Assembly (NCBI GenBank): GCA_020025475.1
Contig: JAHHSA010000076.1
Span: forward strand, 1-6,120
Source: Oscillibacter sp.
Lineage (GTDB): Bacteria > Bacillota > Clostridia > Oscillospirales > Oscillospiraceae
Reading direction: 5' to 3'
DNA: 6,120 nucleotides
The first letter of the stretch is position 1. Each line of letters starts with the position of its first letter. Position numbers and translations under genes: made by a program. The notes under the pieces were generated by a model that saw only the letters and a list, made by a program, of their open reading frames with translations, made no database searches and was not told the DNA's origin. Positions 1 to 6,037 of this stretch are shown piece by piece.

Positions 1-46
1 CACGCAGTTCTCATGATATTTTGAATTTTACTGTTTTACGGCCACC
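1..46 (-). repeat. Copy A of a dispersed 3'-UTR repeat (partial at window edge)
   Basis: Read on the minus strand from 46 to 1, this begins GGTGGCCGTAAAACAGTA and continues with the blocks ATTCAAAA, ATCATG, GAACTG and GTG. The same blocks occur in the same order on the plus strand at 5980-6026. Aligned over 47 columns, 41 are identical, with one single-base gap. The copy starts 25 bases after the stop codon of the amidohydrolase gene, so it would be transcribed as the 3' untranslated region of the transporter operon. A possible hairpin pairs bases 63-58 (GCGGCC) with 43-38 (GGCCGT). The copy reaches the window edge, so its true 3' end and any terminator behind it cannot be seen. The function is unknown; the identity as a repeat is seen directly. 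Confidence 0.8.
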
Positions 47-70
47 TTGCCATCCCGGGCCGCTTTTCAT

Positions 71-1252
71 TCAGGGCTGTTCATTTTTGTAGATCACGCC
101 GCCCTTCATCACGAAGGGCACACGGCTCAGAGACAGCACATCCTCCAGCGGATTGCCATCCACGGCAATGATATCAGCATCCAGACCGGCCTGAAGACTG
201 CCGGTCTTATGATCGATGCGGCACATCTTTGCCGCGTTTACAGTGACGCCCTTGACAGCGTTGAGACGGCTTGCACCGCACTGCACGGCATAGTCCACCT
301 CACGGTAGAGCAGGCTGTGGTAGGCGTCGGTACCAAGCGCAAATTTCACACCGCTCTTCATCACCTTTTCCATGCAGGCAAATGTTGCCTCACGGGTTCT
401 GCGGCAGTGCTCGGCACCGGCAGGGGAGAGGAACTCCTCACGACTGGGATCCAGCAGAATACCGGAAGTCAGATCCAGCCAGCGGTCATATTTGGCCACC
501 AGCTCCAGACCTTCCTCGGTGATGCAGTAGGCATGGTCAATGACCTCAACACCCTCTTCCACACAGTCCACAAGACCCTGACCGCCCACACAGTGTGCGG
601 CGACAGTGAGGTTTTTGCTGGCTGCTTCCTCCACAACCGTGCGGATCTCCGCCCGGGAGAGGAAGTGAGGCACAAAGCCGCCGTCAATGGGGGGCATGCC
701 AGGTGTTGCAAAAATTTTCAGAAAATCTGCGCCCTGAAGCATATTTTCACGGGCGGTGCGGCGGAATTCTTCCACACCGCTGTGGGGCAGGCCCACAAAG
801 CCGTGGCCGTGGATGGCCCGCATTCCAATTCCGGAACACAGAAGGTTGGGTCCGATCAGACGGCCCTTCTGAATCTCCTTGCGGAGTTTCATGTCCAGAT
901 AGAAGCGGTCACCCATGCAGCGGGCAGTGGTAACGCCGGAGAGAAGATCGTCCCGCAGGGCCTTCACGCCGGTGACCGTCAGCTCACACTCGCTGCCGTT
1001 CATCATTTCCAGGTGACCGGGCAAGCGGGCATCCATACAGACGTGGTTGTGGCACTCTATCATACCGGGCATCAGCGTCCGGCTGCCCAGGTCCACCACA
1101 TCACCAACACCCAGGTCCGCTGCCTGAAAGTCCGCGGCGGGCAAAATCTGTTCGATTTTCCCATCACGGAGCACAACGGCTGCGTTGTGGATAGGCGTCA
1201 GCTCCGCCCCGTGCAGAACGGTCTGAGCCAACAGAGCAGTATAGCGAGACAT
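71..1252 (-). CDS. Metal-dependent amidohydrolase, imidazolonepropionase-like subfamily
   Basis: A 393-residue cytoplasmic hydrolase with no signal peptide. The fold is the amidohydrolase superfamily: a small N-terminal beta segment (1-60), a metal-dependent TIM barrel, and a C-terminal strand set ending in the typical GLDADIIAVDGNPLEDV region (356-372). The expected binuclear metal ligands are all present: His68 and His70 (HNH), Lys179 as the likely carboxylated lysine (FLKIFATPG), His220 (AAH), His240 (IDH) and Asp309 (GTDA). Family members hydrolyse C-N bonds in Xaa-Pro or Xaa-Arg dipeptides, N-acyl amino acids, cyclic amides or imidazolones; the substrate here cannot be read from sequence. 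AAGGAGG at 1268-1262 lies 9 bases before the ATG and sits in the last codons and stop of the upstream permease gene, leaving a 4-bp gap. Translational coupling is therefore likely. Its position as last gene of a TTT transporter operon suggests that it acts on the imported compound (inference). Confidence 0.9.
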   Translation of the reverse strand: MSRYTALLAQTVLHGAELTPIHNAAVVLRDGKIEQILPAADFQAADLGVGDVVDLGSRTLMPGMIECHNHVCMDARLPGHLEMMNGSECELTVTGVKALRDDLLSGVTTARCMGDRFYLDMKLRKEIQKGRLIGPNLLCSGIGMRAIHGHGFVGLPHSGVEEFRRTARENMLQGADFLKIFATPGMPPIDGGFVPHFLSRAEIRTVVEEAASKNLTVAAHCVGGQGLVDCVEEGVEVIDHAYCITEEGLELVAKYDRWLDLTSGILLDPSREEFLSPAGAEHCRRTREATFACMEKVMKSGVKFALGTDAYHSLLYREVDYAVQCGASRLNAVKGVTVNAAKMCRIDHKTGSLQAGLDADIIAVDGNPLEDVLSLSRVPFVMKGGVIYKNEQP

Positions 1253-1256
1253 TCTC

Positions 1257-2765
1257 TTAGTCCTCCTTCTTTGCGGCGGCCTTTTTCTTGTCCATGGCGT
1301 TCTTGAAGAAGGGATAGAGGAAAGAGGTCAGCGTCAGCAGCAGGAAGATGACGAACAAGGGCCGGGTAAAGATCTGCATGGCCTTGCCGGAATAAAGGGT
1401 CATGGTCTGCATGAGACCCTGCTCCAGAACCTTGCCCAGCAGCAGTGCCAGAGCCACAGGGGACAGGGGGAAGTCGTTCTTGACCATGATGTAGCCGATC
1501 ACACCGGCAATAAACATCATCAGCACGTCCCACATATTCTGATTGATGGAGAATGCACCCACGGTGGAGAGCACCACGATGGTGGTTGCCAGAACGGGCT
1601 TGGGAATCAGCAGAATCTTGCCGGAGACGCGGCAATAGAACCAGCCCACAAAGAACATCATCACGTTAATGACGATAAAGCCAACCAGCAGAGTGTAGAC
1701 CTCACCGGCATTCTGAGTGAACAGCAGAGGACCGGGGCGCAGGCCGTGGATAATCATAGCACCCAGGAACAGTGCGGCGGGCGCGCTGCCGGGGATACCC
1801 AGCGTCAGCAGGGGAATCAGAGAACCACCGGTAACGGCGTTGTTGGCCGTCTCAGAGGCCACAATACCCTCCAGGGCACCGTTTCCAAACTTCTTGGGGT
1901 CCTTGGCAGACTTGCGTGCCTCGTTGTATGCGAAGAAAGATGCAATATCGGGGCCCGCAGCAGGGATAATGCCGATGGCCACACCAATAATGGAGGAACG
2001 AATGAAGTTGACAGTGTTCTTGCCCATCTCACGCAGGTTCAGCACCATCTTGCTGACACGGCTGACTTCTTTGTCGCCGTCCTTTTCCGCAAGATGCTCT
2101 TCCAGCATCTGCAGCACCTGAGGGAAGGAGAACAGACCAATCAGAATGGGAACCACATCCACACCACCGGTGAGCTGGTAGAAGCCTGCGGTAAAGCGGG
2201 GGAATCCCATAATGGGGTCCTGGCCGACCGTGGCGATCAGGAGGCTGATGAAGCCTACCAACAGACCCTTGAGCAGGTTGTCAAAAGAGAGGGTGCACAC
2301 CACGCTGAGGCCGAAAATTGCAATCATCATCTGTTCAGGAGCACCGACCTTCATGGCAATCAGGGCCAGCAGGGGAGCGCCAATCAGCAGAGCAAATGCG
2401 CTGACAATACCGCCGATTGTGGAAGAGAAGGTGACAGTGGCCAGGGCCTCTCCGGACCGGCCGGCACGGGTGAGGGCCTGACCCTCCATGGCCGTTGGAA
2501 CGGAGGCAGGAGTACCGGGAATGCCGATCAGAACAGCAGGAATAGAACCGCCGTAAACACCGCCGCAGTAGATACCGGCCAGCAGCAGCATAGCTGCCTC
2601 AGGCTCCATCACATAGGAGAAGGGGATAAACACTGCCACGCCCATGGTAGCAGAAAAACCGGGCAGCGCGCCGAAGAGAACACCGATAAACAGTCCGGCG
2701 GCACAAATCAGCAGATTAAAGGGCTGAAAAACAGTGGTCAGACCCAGCAGAATATTTTCGAACAT
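1257..2765 (-). CDS. tctA: Tripartite tricarboxylate transporter large permease subunit, TctA family
   Basis: A 502-residue polytopic inner-membrane protein, the usual length for the large subunit of TTT transporters, which take up carboxylates by secondary transport using an extracytoplasmic binding protein. Both family signature regions of the internal duplication are visible: GALPGFSATMGVAVFIPFSY at 32-51 followed by AVLIGIPGTPASVPTAMEG (77-95), and in the second half GIIPAAGPDIASFFAYNEA (265-283), then ETANNAVTGGSLIPLLTLGIPGS (305-327, abbreviated here as the ANNA and LGIPGS motifs). Long hydrophobic stretches throughout agree with about twelve membrane helices. The C-terminus ends in a lysine-rich cytoplasmic tail (about 488-502). 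AGGAGG at 2780-2775 lies 9 bases before the ATG and fills most of the 15-bp gap after tctB. The gene order C-B-A is the common TTT arrangement. Family assignment is secure; the ligand is not known. Confidence 0.95.
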   Translation of the reverse strand: MFENILLGLTTVFQPFNLLICAAGLFIGVLFGALPGFSATMGVAVFIPFSYVMEPEAAMLLLAGIYCGGVYGGSIPAVLIGIPGTPASVPTAMEGQALTRAGRSGEALATVTFSSTIGGIVSAFALLIGAPLLALIAMKVGAPEQMMIAIFGLSVVCTLSFDNLLKGLLVGFISLLIATVGQDPIMGFPRFTAGFYQLTGGVDVVPILIGLFSFPQVLQMLEEHLAEKDGDKEVSRVSKMVLNLREMGKNTVNFIRSSIIGVAIGIIPAAGPDIASFFAYNEARKSAKDPKKFGNGALEGIVASETANNAVTGGSLIPLLTLGIPGSAPAALFLGAMIIHGLRPGPLLFTQNAGEVYTLLVGFIVINVMMFFVGWFYCRVSGKILLIPKPVLATTIVVLSTVGAFSINQNMWDVLMMFIAGVIGYIMVKNDFPLSPVALALLLGKVLEQGLMQTMTLYSGKAMQIFTRPLFVIFLLLTLTSFLYPFFKNAMDKKKAAAKKED

Positions 2766-2780
2766 ACGATCTACCCTCCT

Positions 2781-3245
2781 TTACATCAGAAAAGACAGCC
2801 AGCTGCCAGAGGGGAGCGTAACCATCAGGAATTTGGTGAACAGGAAATACATGGAGAATGTCAATCCCAGGGGAAGCAGAACCAACACAGGGAGCTTGCG
2901 GACCTGGAGCATCAGCAGAGAGATGACCACAAACAGGAGTGTGGAAATAATGTAGCCGATCTTATCCAGCAGAAAGATGTAGGCCGCAAACAGCAGAGTA
3001 TAGGTAATGACCAGCAGCATCATCTGCTTGAACATGGGGTCGGCTTCCCCGGCCTGCTCACAGCGGTAGCTGCGGACGGATTTGATCAGCAGAGCACCGG
3101 TCAGCAGAGCACTGCAAATGATCAGAAACATGGGGTAGCCCTTGGCCTCGGCAGAAATGTCGCCCAGCTGGGCAACGAAAACACCCAGAAAGGCAAAGAT
3201 GCCGATACAAATTAAAATGTCATTCAGGGATTTCTTTTTGCACAT
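2781..3245 (-). CDS. tctB: Tripartite tricarboxylate transporter small membrane subunit, TctB family
   Basis: A 154-residue membrane protein beginning MCKKKSLND, with four hydrophobic segments at about 10-28, 40-56, 73-92 and 98-140 (the last region holding two closely spaced helices or a re-entrant part). The C-terminal FTKFLMVTLPSG resembles the conserved LP-G ending of TctB proteins. The family is poorly conserved in sequence, so the call rests on size, topology, this ending and the position between tctC and tctA. The subunit is required for transport together with TctA, but its exact role is not settled. The ATG at 3245 is preferred because AAGGAG lies 7 bases upstream (3258-3253). The open frame continues upstream to a TTG at 3332, but that stretch crosses the 12-bp hairpin, has no ribosome binding site, and adds a Cys/Arg-rich leader foreign to the family. 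Confidence 0.88.
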   Translation of the reverse strand: MCKKKSLNDILICIGIFAFLGVFVAQLGDISAEAKGYPMFLIICSALLTGALLIKSVRSYRCEQAGEADPMFKQMMLLVITYTLLFAAYIFLLDKIGYIISTLLFVVISLLMLQVRKLPVLVLLPLGLTFSMYFLFTKFLMVTLPSGSWLSFLM

Positions 3246-3252
3246 ATGTTTT

Positions 3253-3258
3253 CTCCTT
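3253..3258 (-). promoter_or_regulatory. Ribosome binding site fixing the tctB start
   Basis: AAGGAG on the minus strand, 7 bases before the ATG at 3245. It decides between this start and the upstream in-frame TTG at 3332, which has no such site. Confidence 0.8.
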
Positions 3259-3284
3259 ACTGCACAGGACATGCGGAAGCAGGA

Positions 3285-3316
3285 ATTGCGGCGCACAGGA
3301 CTCCGTGCGCCGCAAT
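3285..3316 (-). promoter_or_regulatory. Intercistronic 12-bp hairpin between tctC and tctB
   Basis: The arms ATTGCGGCGCAC (3285-3296) and GTGCGCCGCAAT (3305-3316) are perfectly complementary around an 8-base loop. In the transcript the hairpin begins 21 bases after the tctC stop codon and ends about 40 bases before the tctB start. No T-run follows on either strand, so it does not look like a simple intrinsic terminator. In many binding-protein transport operons such a hairpin protects the 3' end of the binding-protein message and allows that protein to be made in excess over the membrane subunits. That role is inferred here; the hairpin itself is seen directly. Confidence 0.8.
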
Positions 3317-3337
3317 AGTTGTCCGCTGTCAATCAGA

Positions 3338-4339
3338 TTATTCCAGGCCAGCCTCAATCATGGCCTTGTAGGACTCGTGGTTCTCCAGATAGAAGTTCTT
3401 GAAGTCCTCGCCCTTACGGAATTCCGTCATAGTACCGGCAGCCTTGGCCTCTTCCTGATACTGCTCATTGTTCCACGCAGTCTCGAAAGCAGCAGCCAGC
3501 TTGTCCACGATTTCCTGAGGAGTGCCGGCGGGTGCTGCCAGACCTCTCCACATGGTGTGCTCGTAATCAATGCCCTGCTCCTTGATGGTGGGGATGTCGC
3601 TCACAACATCGAAGCGCTCGCCGCTGGTGATGGCGATGGGCACCACGTTGCCAGCTTCGATCTGGGGAATTGCCTCAGAAACAAAGGGAACTGCCAGGTC
3701 CACGTCGCCGCTGGCCACTGCGGTGATTGCCTCAGCGCCGCCCTGATAGACCATGCGCTTGAACTTGATCTCCTCCTGCTGCTCCAGAGAGATTCTCAGG
3801 AAGTCGTGGCTGGTCCATGCGCCGCCCAGTGCCAGAGACACACTCTCGGGGGCTTTCTTGGCAGCAGCCAGCAGGCTCTCCATATCGGTGATGCCAGACT
3901 TCTTGCTGGCAACGATGATGTGGGGGTCAGCAGAGTACTCCACAACGGGGACAAAAGAATCCACGCCGTACTCAATGCCCTCAAACAGCAGGTTGTCGTT
4001 GGAGTTGGTGCAGGCAAAGTAGCCCAGCGTGTAGCCGTCGGGCTTTGCGCCGACCATCTTGGTCAGACCCACAGTGCCGGAACCGCCGGTGACGTTCTGG
4101 ATGACGATCTTCTGCCCCAGAGCCTCTTCGGCATACTTGGCCAGAGTGCGCACAGAGATGTCTGCGCCGCCGCCTGCGCCAAAGGGGACAATCACCTGGA
4201 TGACCTTGCTGGGGAACTCCCCATCAGCCTTTGCGGGAGTGTCGCCGCCCTGCTCCTGGGCGTTGTTGCCGCAGGCAGCCAGGGACAGTGCCATAGCGCC
4301 AGCAAGAACTGCGGTGAGAATTCGTTTCATGCTTTTCAT
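3338..4339 (-). CDS. tctC: TTT solute-binding lipoprotein, TctC/Bug family
   Basis: A 333-residue extracytoplasmic binding protein, first gene of the operon. Residues 1-23 form a lipoprotein signal: basic start MKSMKR, hydrophobic core, and lipobox LAAC with the lipid-modified Cys23. A short polar linker follows (24-40). Bug-family marks then appear in order: VIVPFGAGGGADISVR (50-64, the first ligand loop), the NVTGGSGTVG region (82-91), KPDGYTLG (99-106), and YQGGAEAITAVASGDVDLAV (198-217, the second ligand-side region), then the late GLAAPAGTP (266-274). Members bind a carboxylate-bearing ligand in a Venus-flytrap cleft and deliver it to TctA/TctB. AAGGAG at 4352-4347 lies 7 bases before the first ATG, favouring it over the internal ATG at codon 4. 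The lipid anchor rather than free periplasmic secretion fits a Gram-positive cell. The ligand cannot be predicted with confidence. Confidence 0.95.
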   Translation of the reverse strand: MKSMKRILTAVLAGAMALSLAACGNNAQEQGGDTPAKADGEFPSKVIQVIVPFGAGGGADISVRTLAKYAEEALGQKIVIQNVTGGSGTVGLTKMVGAKPDGYTLGYFACTNSNDNLLFEGIEYGVDSFVPVVEYSADPHIIVASKKSGITDMESLLAAAKKAPESVSLALGGAWTSHDFLRISLEQQEEIKFKRMVYQGGAEAITAVASGDVDLAVPFVSEAIPQIEAGNVVPIAITSGERFDVVSDIPTIKEQGIDYEHTMWRGLAAPAGTPQEIVDKLAAAFETAWNNEQYQEEAKAAGTMTEFRKGEDFKNFYLENHESYKAMIEAGLE

Positions 4340-4437
4340 CTTACTTCTCCTTCAATGATATGTGGTGTCCGATATTCGCGGATCAGACAGTCAGTTTGTA
4401 CCTTCTGCCTTTCCGGACGTTTTCCGCTTTGGTGCGT

Positions 4438-4466
4438 ATAATATAGCAAAAATGATGCCAAATCAA
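4438..4466 (-). promoter_or_regulatory. Candidate promoter of the tctCBA-amidohydrolase operon
   Basis: On the minus strand, TTGATT (4466-4461, four of six matches to the -35 consensus) and TATTAT (4443-4438, five of six matches to the -10 consensus) are 17 bases apart. Transcription would start near 4430 and give a leader of about 90 bases before tctC. An overlapping TTGGCA at 4461-4456 is a closer -35 match, but its spacing to any -10 is too short. This is a sequence-only prediction. Confidence 0.5.
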
Positions 4467-4500
4467 AAATACTTTTCGAACAGAAGGGGAAAAAGGACGT

Positions 4501-4523
4501 TTTTTGTCTGATTAGGACAAAAA
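4501..4523. promoter_or_regulatory. 23-bp inverted repeat, candidate operator
   Basis: The perfect 8-bp arms TTTTTGTC (4501-4508) and GACAAAAA (4516-4523) surround TGATTAG. The repeat lies about 35 bases upstream of the candidate -35 box of the transporter operon, a usual position for an activator or an upstream repressor site. The arms are AT-rich and would form a weak RNA stem, so a DNA-binding site is more likely than a terminator. The regulator is not encoded in the window, so the match to any family is unknown. Confidence 0.5.
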
Positions 4524-4764
4524 TGTAGGTGCATCTTCTGTTATTTTTCCCAGTCCCTTTTTTGGCTAAAATGGTGCAGAAACGAAATGTCCCTGTTGCA
4601 TTTTCCAGTTATTTGATTCATTCGGAAACACTAGTGAAACTGTATGCAACAGATATCCTATAAAACGTTCCGATATCGTTTCAGCGTTTCATCTGTTCCA
4701 TATGGAGTTTCTGCATTTCCTCGGGCTGCGTTGTCTGTCGGAATCTGCCATGAGTGCCGAATAA

Positions 4765-4782
4765 GATTCTGCATGGAGAATC
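4765..4782. promoter_or_regulatory. Palindrome just upstream of the foldase promoter
   Basis: The arms GATTCT (4765-4770) and AGAATC (4777-4782) flank GCATGG, whose central CATG is itself palindromic, so 16 of 18 positions are symmetric. It ends 10 bases before the predicted -35 box of the lipoprotein gene. A similar half-site, GAATCTGCCATG, occurs at 4741-4752. It could be a regulator binding site; the function is inferred from position only. Confidence 0.4.
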
Positions 4783-4792
4783 ATCGTCCTGC

Positions 4793-4821
4793 TTGTGAAT
4801 GAGAAAGAAATCTGGTATACT
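4793..4821 (+). promoter_or_regulatory. Promoter of the PpiC-type lipoprotein gene
   Basis: TTGTGA (4793-4798, four of six -35 matches) is followed after exactly 17 bases by TATACT (4816-4821, five of six -10 matches). A TGG directly before the -10 box makes it an extended -10 promoter. Transcription would start near 4828, giving a leader of about 45 bases. This placement also rules out the in-frame ATG at 4799 or the GTG at 4795 as the start of the gene. Confidence 0.7.
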
Positions 4822-4872
4822 GAGCACTTAGGCCGCTGCTGTGGCCCGGAACATCAAAAACAAGGAGAAAAC

Positions 4873-5943
4873 ATGATGAAACATCAGAAAAAACTGGCAG
4901 CCCTGTGCCTGAGTGCCATGCTGCTGCTCAGCGGCTGCGGCGGACAGGCCCCTTCCGGTGCTGTCACTGTAAATGACGTGTCCTTCACCCTTGAGGACTA
5001 CCAGGGCATATACCTGTACGCCAAGAACATGCTGGATATGCAGTTTGCAATGTACGGGATCACTCCTGAGATGCTTTGGCCGGATGCTGAAGAGCTGGAC
5101 CGCCAGGTGGCAGATGCTGCCCAGTATCAGTGCAAGCTGCTTGCTGCGGCAGAGGGTCAGATGAAGAAGCTGGGCCTCACCCTGAACAAAGATCAGTTGG
5201 ATGAGATGATGAAGACCCAGGAGCAGCAGATGGGCGGCCCCGAGCTGCTGGATGAGCTGTTGGGCCAGATGCATCTGACCCGTGAGCAGTATCGTCGTCT
5301 CGGCTCTCTGGACGTCATGATTCCCCAGCTCCGTGCCCACTATTTTGAAAAAGATGCCGACGCCATCCGCAACCTGTTCAATGAGAACTTCTATCACTGC
5401 AAGCACGTCCTGGTGATGGACGAGGAAGGCACCCCCGAAAAGGAAGCTCTGGCCAAGGAGATCAGCCAAAAGGCCAAAAACGGGGAAGACTTTGACCAGC
5501 TGATTGAAACATACAATGAAGACCCAGGCATGCAGCAAAATCCAGATGGCTACGTGTTCACCGAGGGTGACATGGTGGAGCCCTTCTATGAGGGGACCAA
5601 GGCTCTGGAAGTGAACGAAATCTCCGATCCCGTCCGCACTGACTATGGTTGGCACATCATTCTCCGCCTGCCCCTGGAGGACAAGGATTTTGACCAAAAC
5701 AAAAATGCCGCCGAGGATCATTATTTCTTCCAGCTGCTCTCCGGCTGGGTGGATGATGCCAAAATTACACTCAGCCCCGAAGCACAGGCTGTAACCCTGG
5801 AATCCCTGCGTCCAGCCGCTCCTGAGGCACCCGAGTCCGGTGATGGTGCGACTCCCGCAGAGGGAGAAACCATCCCCGAAAGCACTGCGGAGGAGGGGAA
5901 TTCCACTCCTGAGACTCCAGCAGAGACTCCCGCTGAAAAGTAA
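4873..5943 (+). CDS. Lipoprotein with PpiC/parvulin peptidyl-prolyl isomerase domain (PrsA/SurA-like)
   Basis: A 356-residue exported lipoprotein, likely a foldase for proteins crossing the membrane. The signal peptide (1-22) has a basic start MMKHQKK, a Leu-rich core and lipobox LLSGC, with Cys22 as the lipid site. Residues 30-170 form a helical SurA-N-like chaperone region rich in Gln, Leu and Met. The parvulin domain covers about 174-267: it opens with CKHVLV (catalytic-type His178), has NEDPGMQQNPDGYVF (215-229) and EPFYEGTKALEVNEISDPV (236-254), and closes with YGWHIILRL (His261). A helical stretch follows to about 310. Residues 312-356 are a Pro/Glu/Thr/Ala-rich acidic tail that looks disordered. 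Two ATGs stand side by side (4873 and 4876); AAGGAG at 4862-4867 serves either, at 5 or 8 bases. It is transcribed alone, divergent from the transporter operon, with its own promoter and terminator. PrsA proper is shorter at its C-terminus, so the orthology is not certain. Confidence 0.9.
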   Translation: MMKHQKKLAALCLSAMLLLSGCGGQAPSGAVTVNDVSFTLEDYQGIYLYAKNMLDMQFAMYGITPEMLWPDAEELDRQVADAAQYQCKLLAAAEGQMKKLGLTLNKDQLDEMMKTQEQQMGGPELLDELLGQMHLTREQYRRLGSLDVMIPQLRAHYFEKDADAIRNLFNENFYHCKHVLVMDEEGTPEKEALAKEISQKAKNGEDFDQLIETYNEDPGMQQNPDGYVFTEGDMVEPFYEGTKALEVNEISDPVRTDYGWHIILRLPLEDKDFDQNKNAAEDHYFFQLLSGWVDDAKITLSPEAQAVTLESLRPAAPEAPESGDGATPAEGETIPESTAEEGNSTPETPAETPAEK

Positions 5944-5979
5944 TTCGTTTCAGAGCGCAAAAACGCCGCGTCAATGGGC

Positions 5980-6026
5980 GGTGGCCGTAAAACAGTATCA
6001 TTCAAAAGAATCATGGGAACTGTGTG
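5980..6026 (+). repeat. Copy B of a dispersed 3'-UTR repeat
   Basis: This stretch shares 41 of 47 aligned columns with the minus-strand copy at 46-1, including an unbroken 18-base block beginning GGTGGCC. It starts 36 bases after the foldase stop codon and ends 11 bases before the terminator stem, so it lies wholly in the 3' untranslated region. ACGCC (5963-5967) can pair with GGCCGT (5983-5988) with one bulged C, matching the hairpin position in copy A although the 5' arm differs. ACAGT (5992-5996) can also pair with ACTGT (6019-6023); copy A keeps the inner CAGT/ACTG. The function is unknown. Confidence 0.8.
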
Positions 6027-6037
6027 TTCTCGGAATG

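Larger units (their letters stand above)
4340..4872. other. AT-rich divergent intergenic region, 533 bp, no gene seen
   Basis: The stretch separates the leftward transporter operon from the rightward foldase gene. It is visibly richer in A and T than the coding sequence on either side, and all frames are broken by stops. It holds candidate promoters facing both ways (listed separately), a 23-bp inverted repeat, a palindrome near the foldase promoter, a 9-bp inverted repeat (CTGTTGCAT at 4593-4601 and ATGCAACAG at 4644-4652), and five GAAAC/GTTTC motifs between 4579 and 4690. The part between about 4530 and 4760 is not explained by either promoter. No tRNA, riboswitch or terminator was recognised in it. 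Confidence 0.75.

Noticed and set aside
47..1306. Long plus-strand open frame (419 codons) opposite the amidohydrolase
   Set aside because: It is antisense to a gene with complete family motifs. Its translation is rich in His, Gln and Gly with no domain, and no ribosome binding site precedes it. Such frames arise where the real gene seldom uses TTA, CTA and TCA codons.
1746..3215. Plus-strand open frame of 489 codons opposite tctA and tctB
   Set aside because: It is antisense to two membrane-protein genes. The translation is extremely Gln/Asn/His/Gly-rich, the expected mirror of hydrophobic codons, so it is a shadow rather than a gene.
3285..3316. The tctC-tctB hairpin as an intrinsic terminator
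   Set aside because: No T-run follows the stem on either strand, and the tctB and tctA genes downstream belong to the same transport system.
3246..3332. Longer tctB form starting at the TTG at 3332
   Set aside because: It has no ribosome binding site, would translate through the 12-bp hairpin and adds an atypical leader. The ATG at 3245 has AAGGAG at 7 bases.
3305..4441. Plus-strand open frame of 378 codons opposite tctC
   Set aside because: It covers the whole of tctC in antisense, starts within the intercistronic hairpin, runs out through the tctC leader and shows no recognisable domain.
4702..4764. 20-codon open frame starting ATGGAGTTT
   Set aside because: No ribosome binding site, no promoter at a suitable distance, and a length that is common by chance.
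4795..4872. Upstream extension of the PpiC gene to 4795
   Set aside because: The predicted -10 box lies inside this stretch and the lipoprotein signal starts only at 4873/4876, right after AAGGAG.
4828..5721. Minus-strand open frame of 297 codons opposite the PpiC gene
   Set aside because: It is a shadow of the parvulin lipoprotein gene, with Leu/His/Val-rich low-information sequence and no upstream signals.
1..6026. The two repeat copies as terminal inverted repeats of a mobile element
   Set aside because: They differ at 6 of 47 columns, sit at matching 3'-UTR positions of two genes, no transposase lies between them, and no target duplication can be seen. Dispersed 3'-UTR repeats explain them better.
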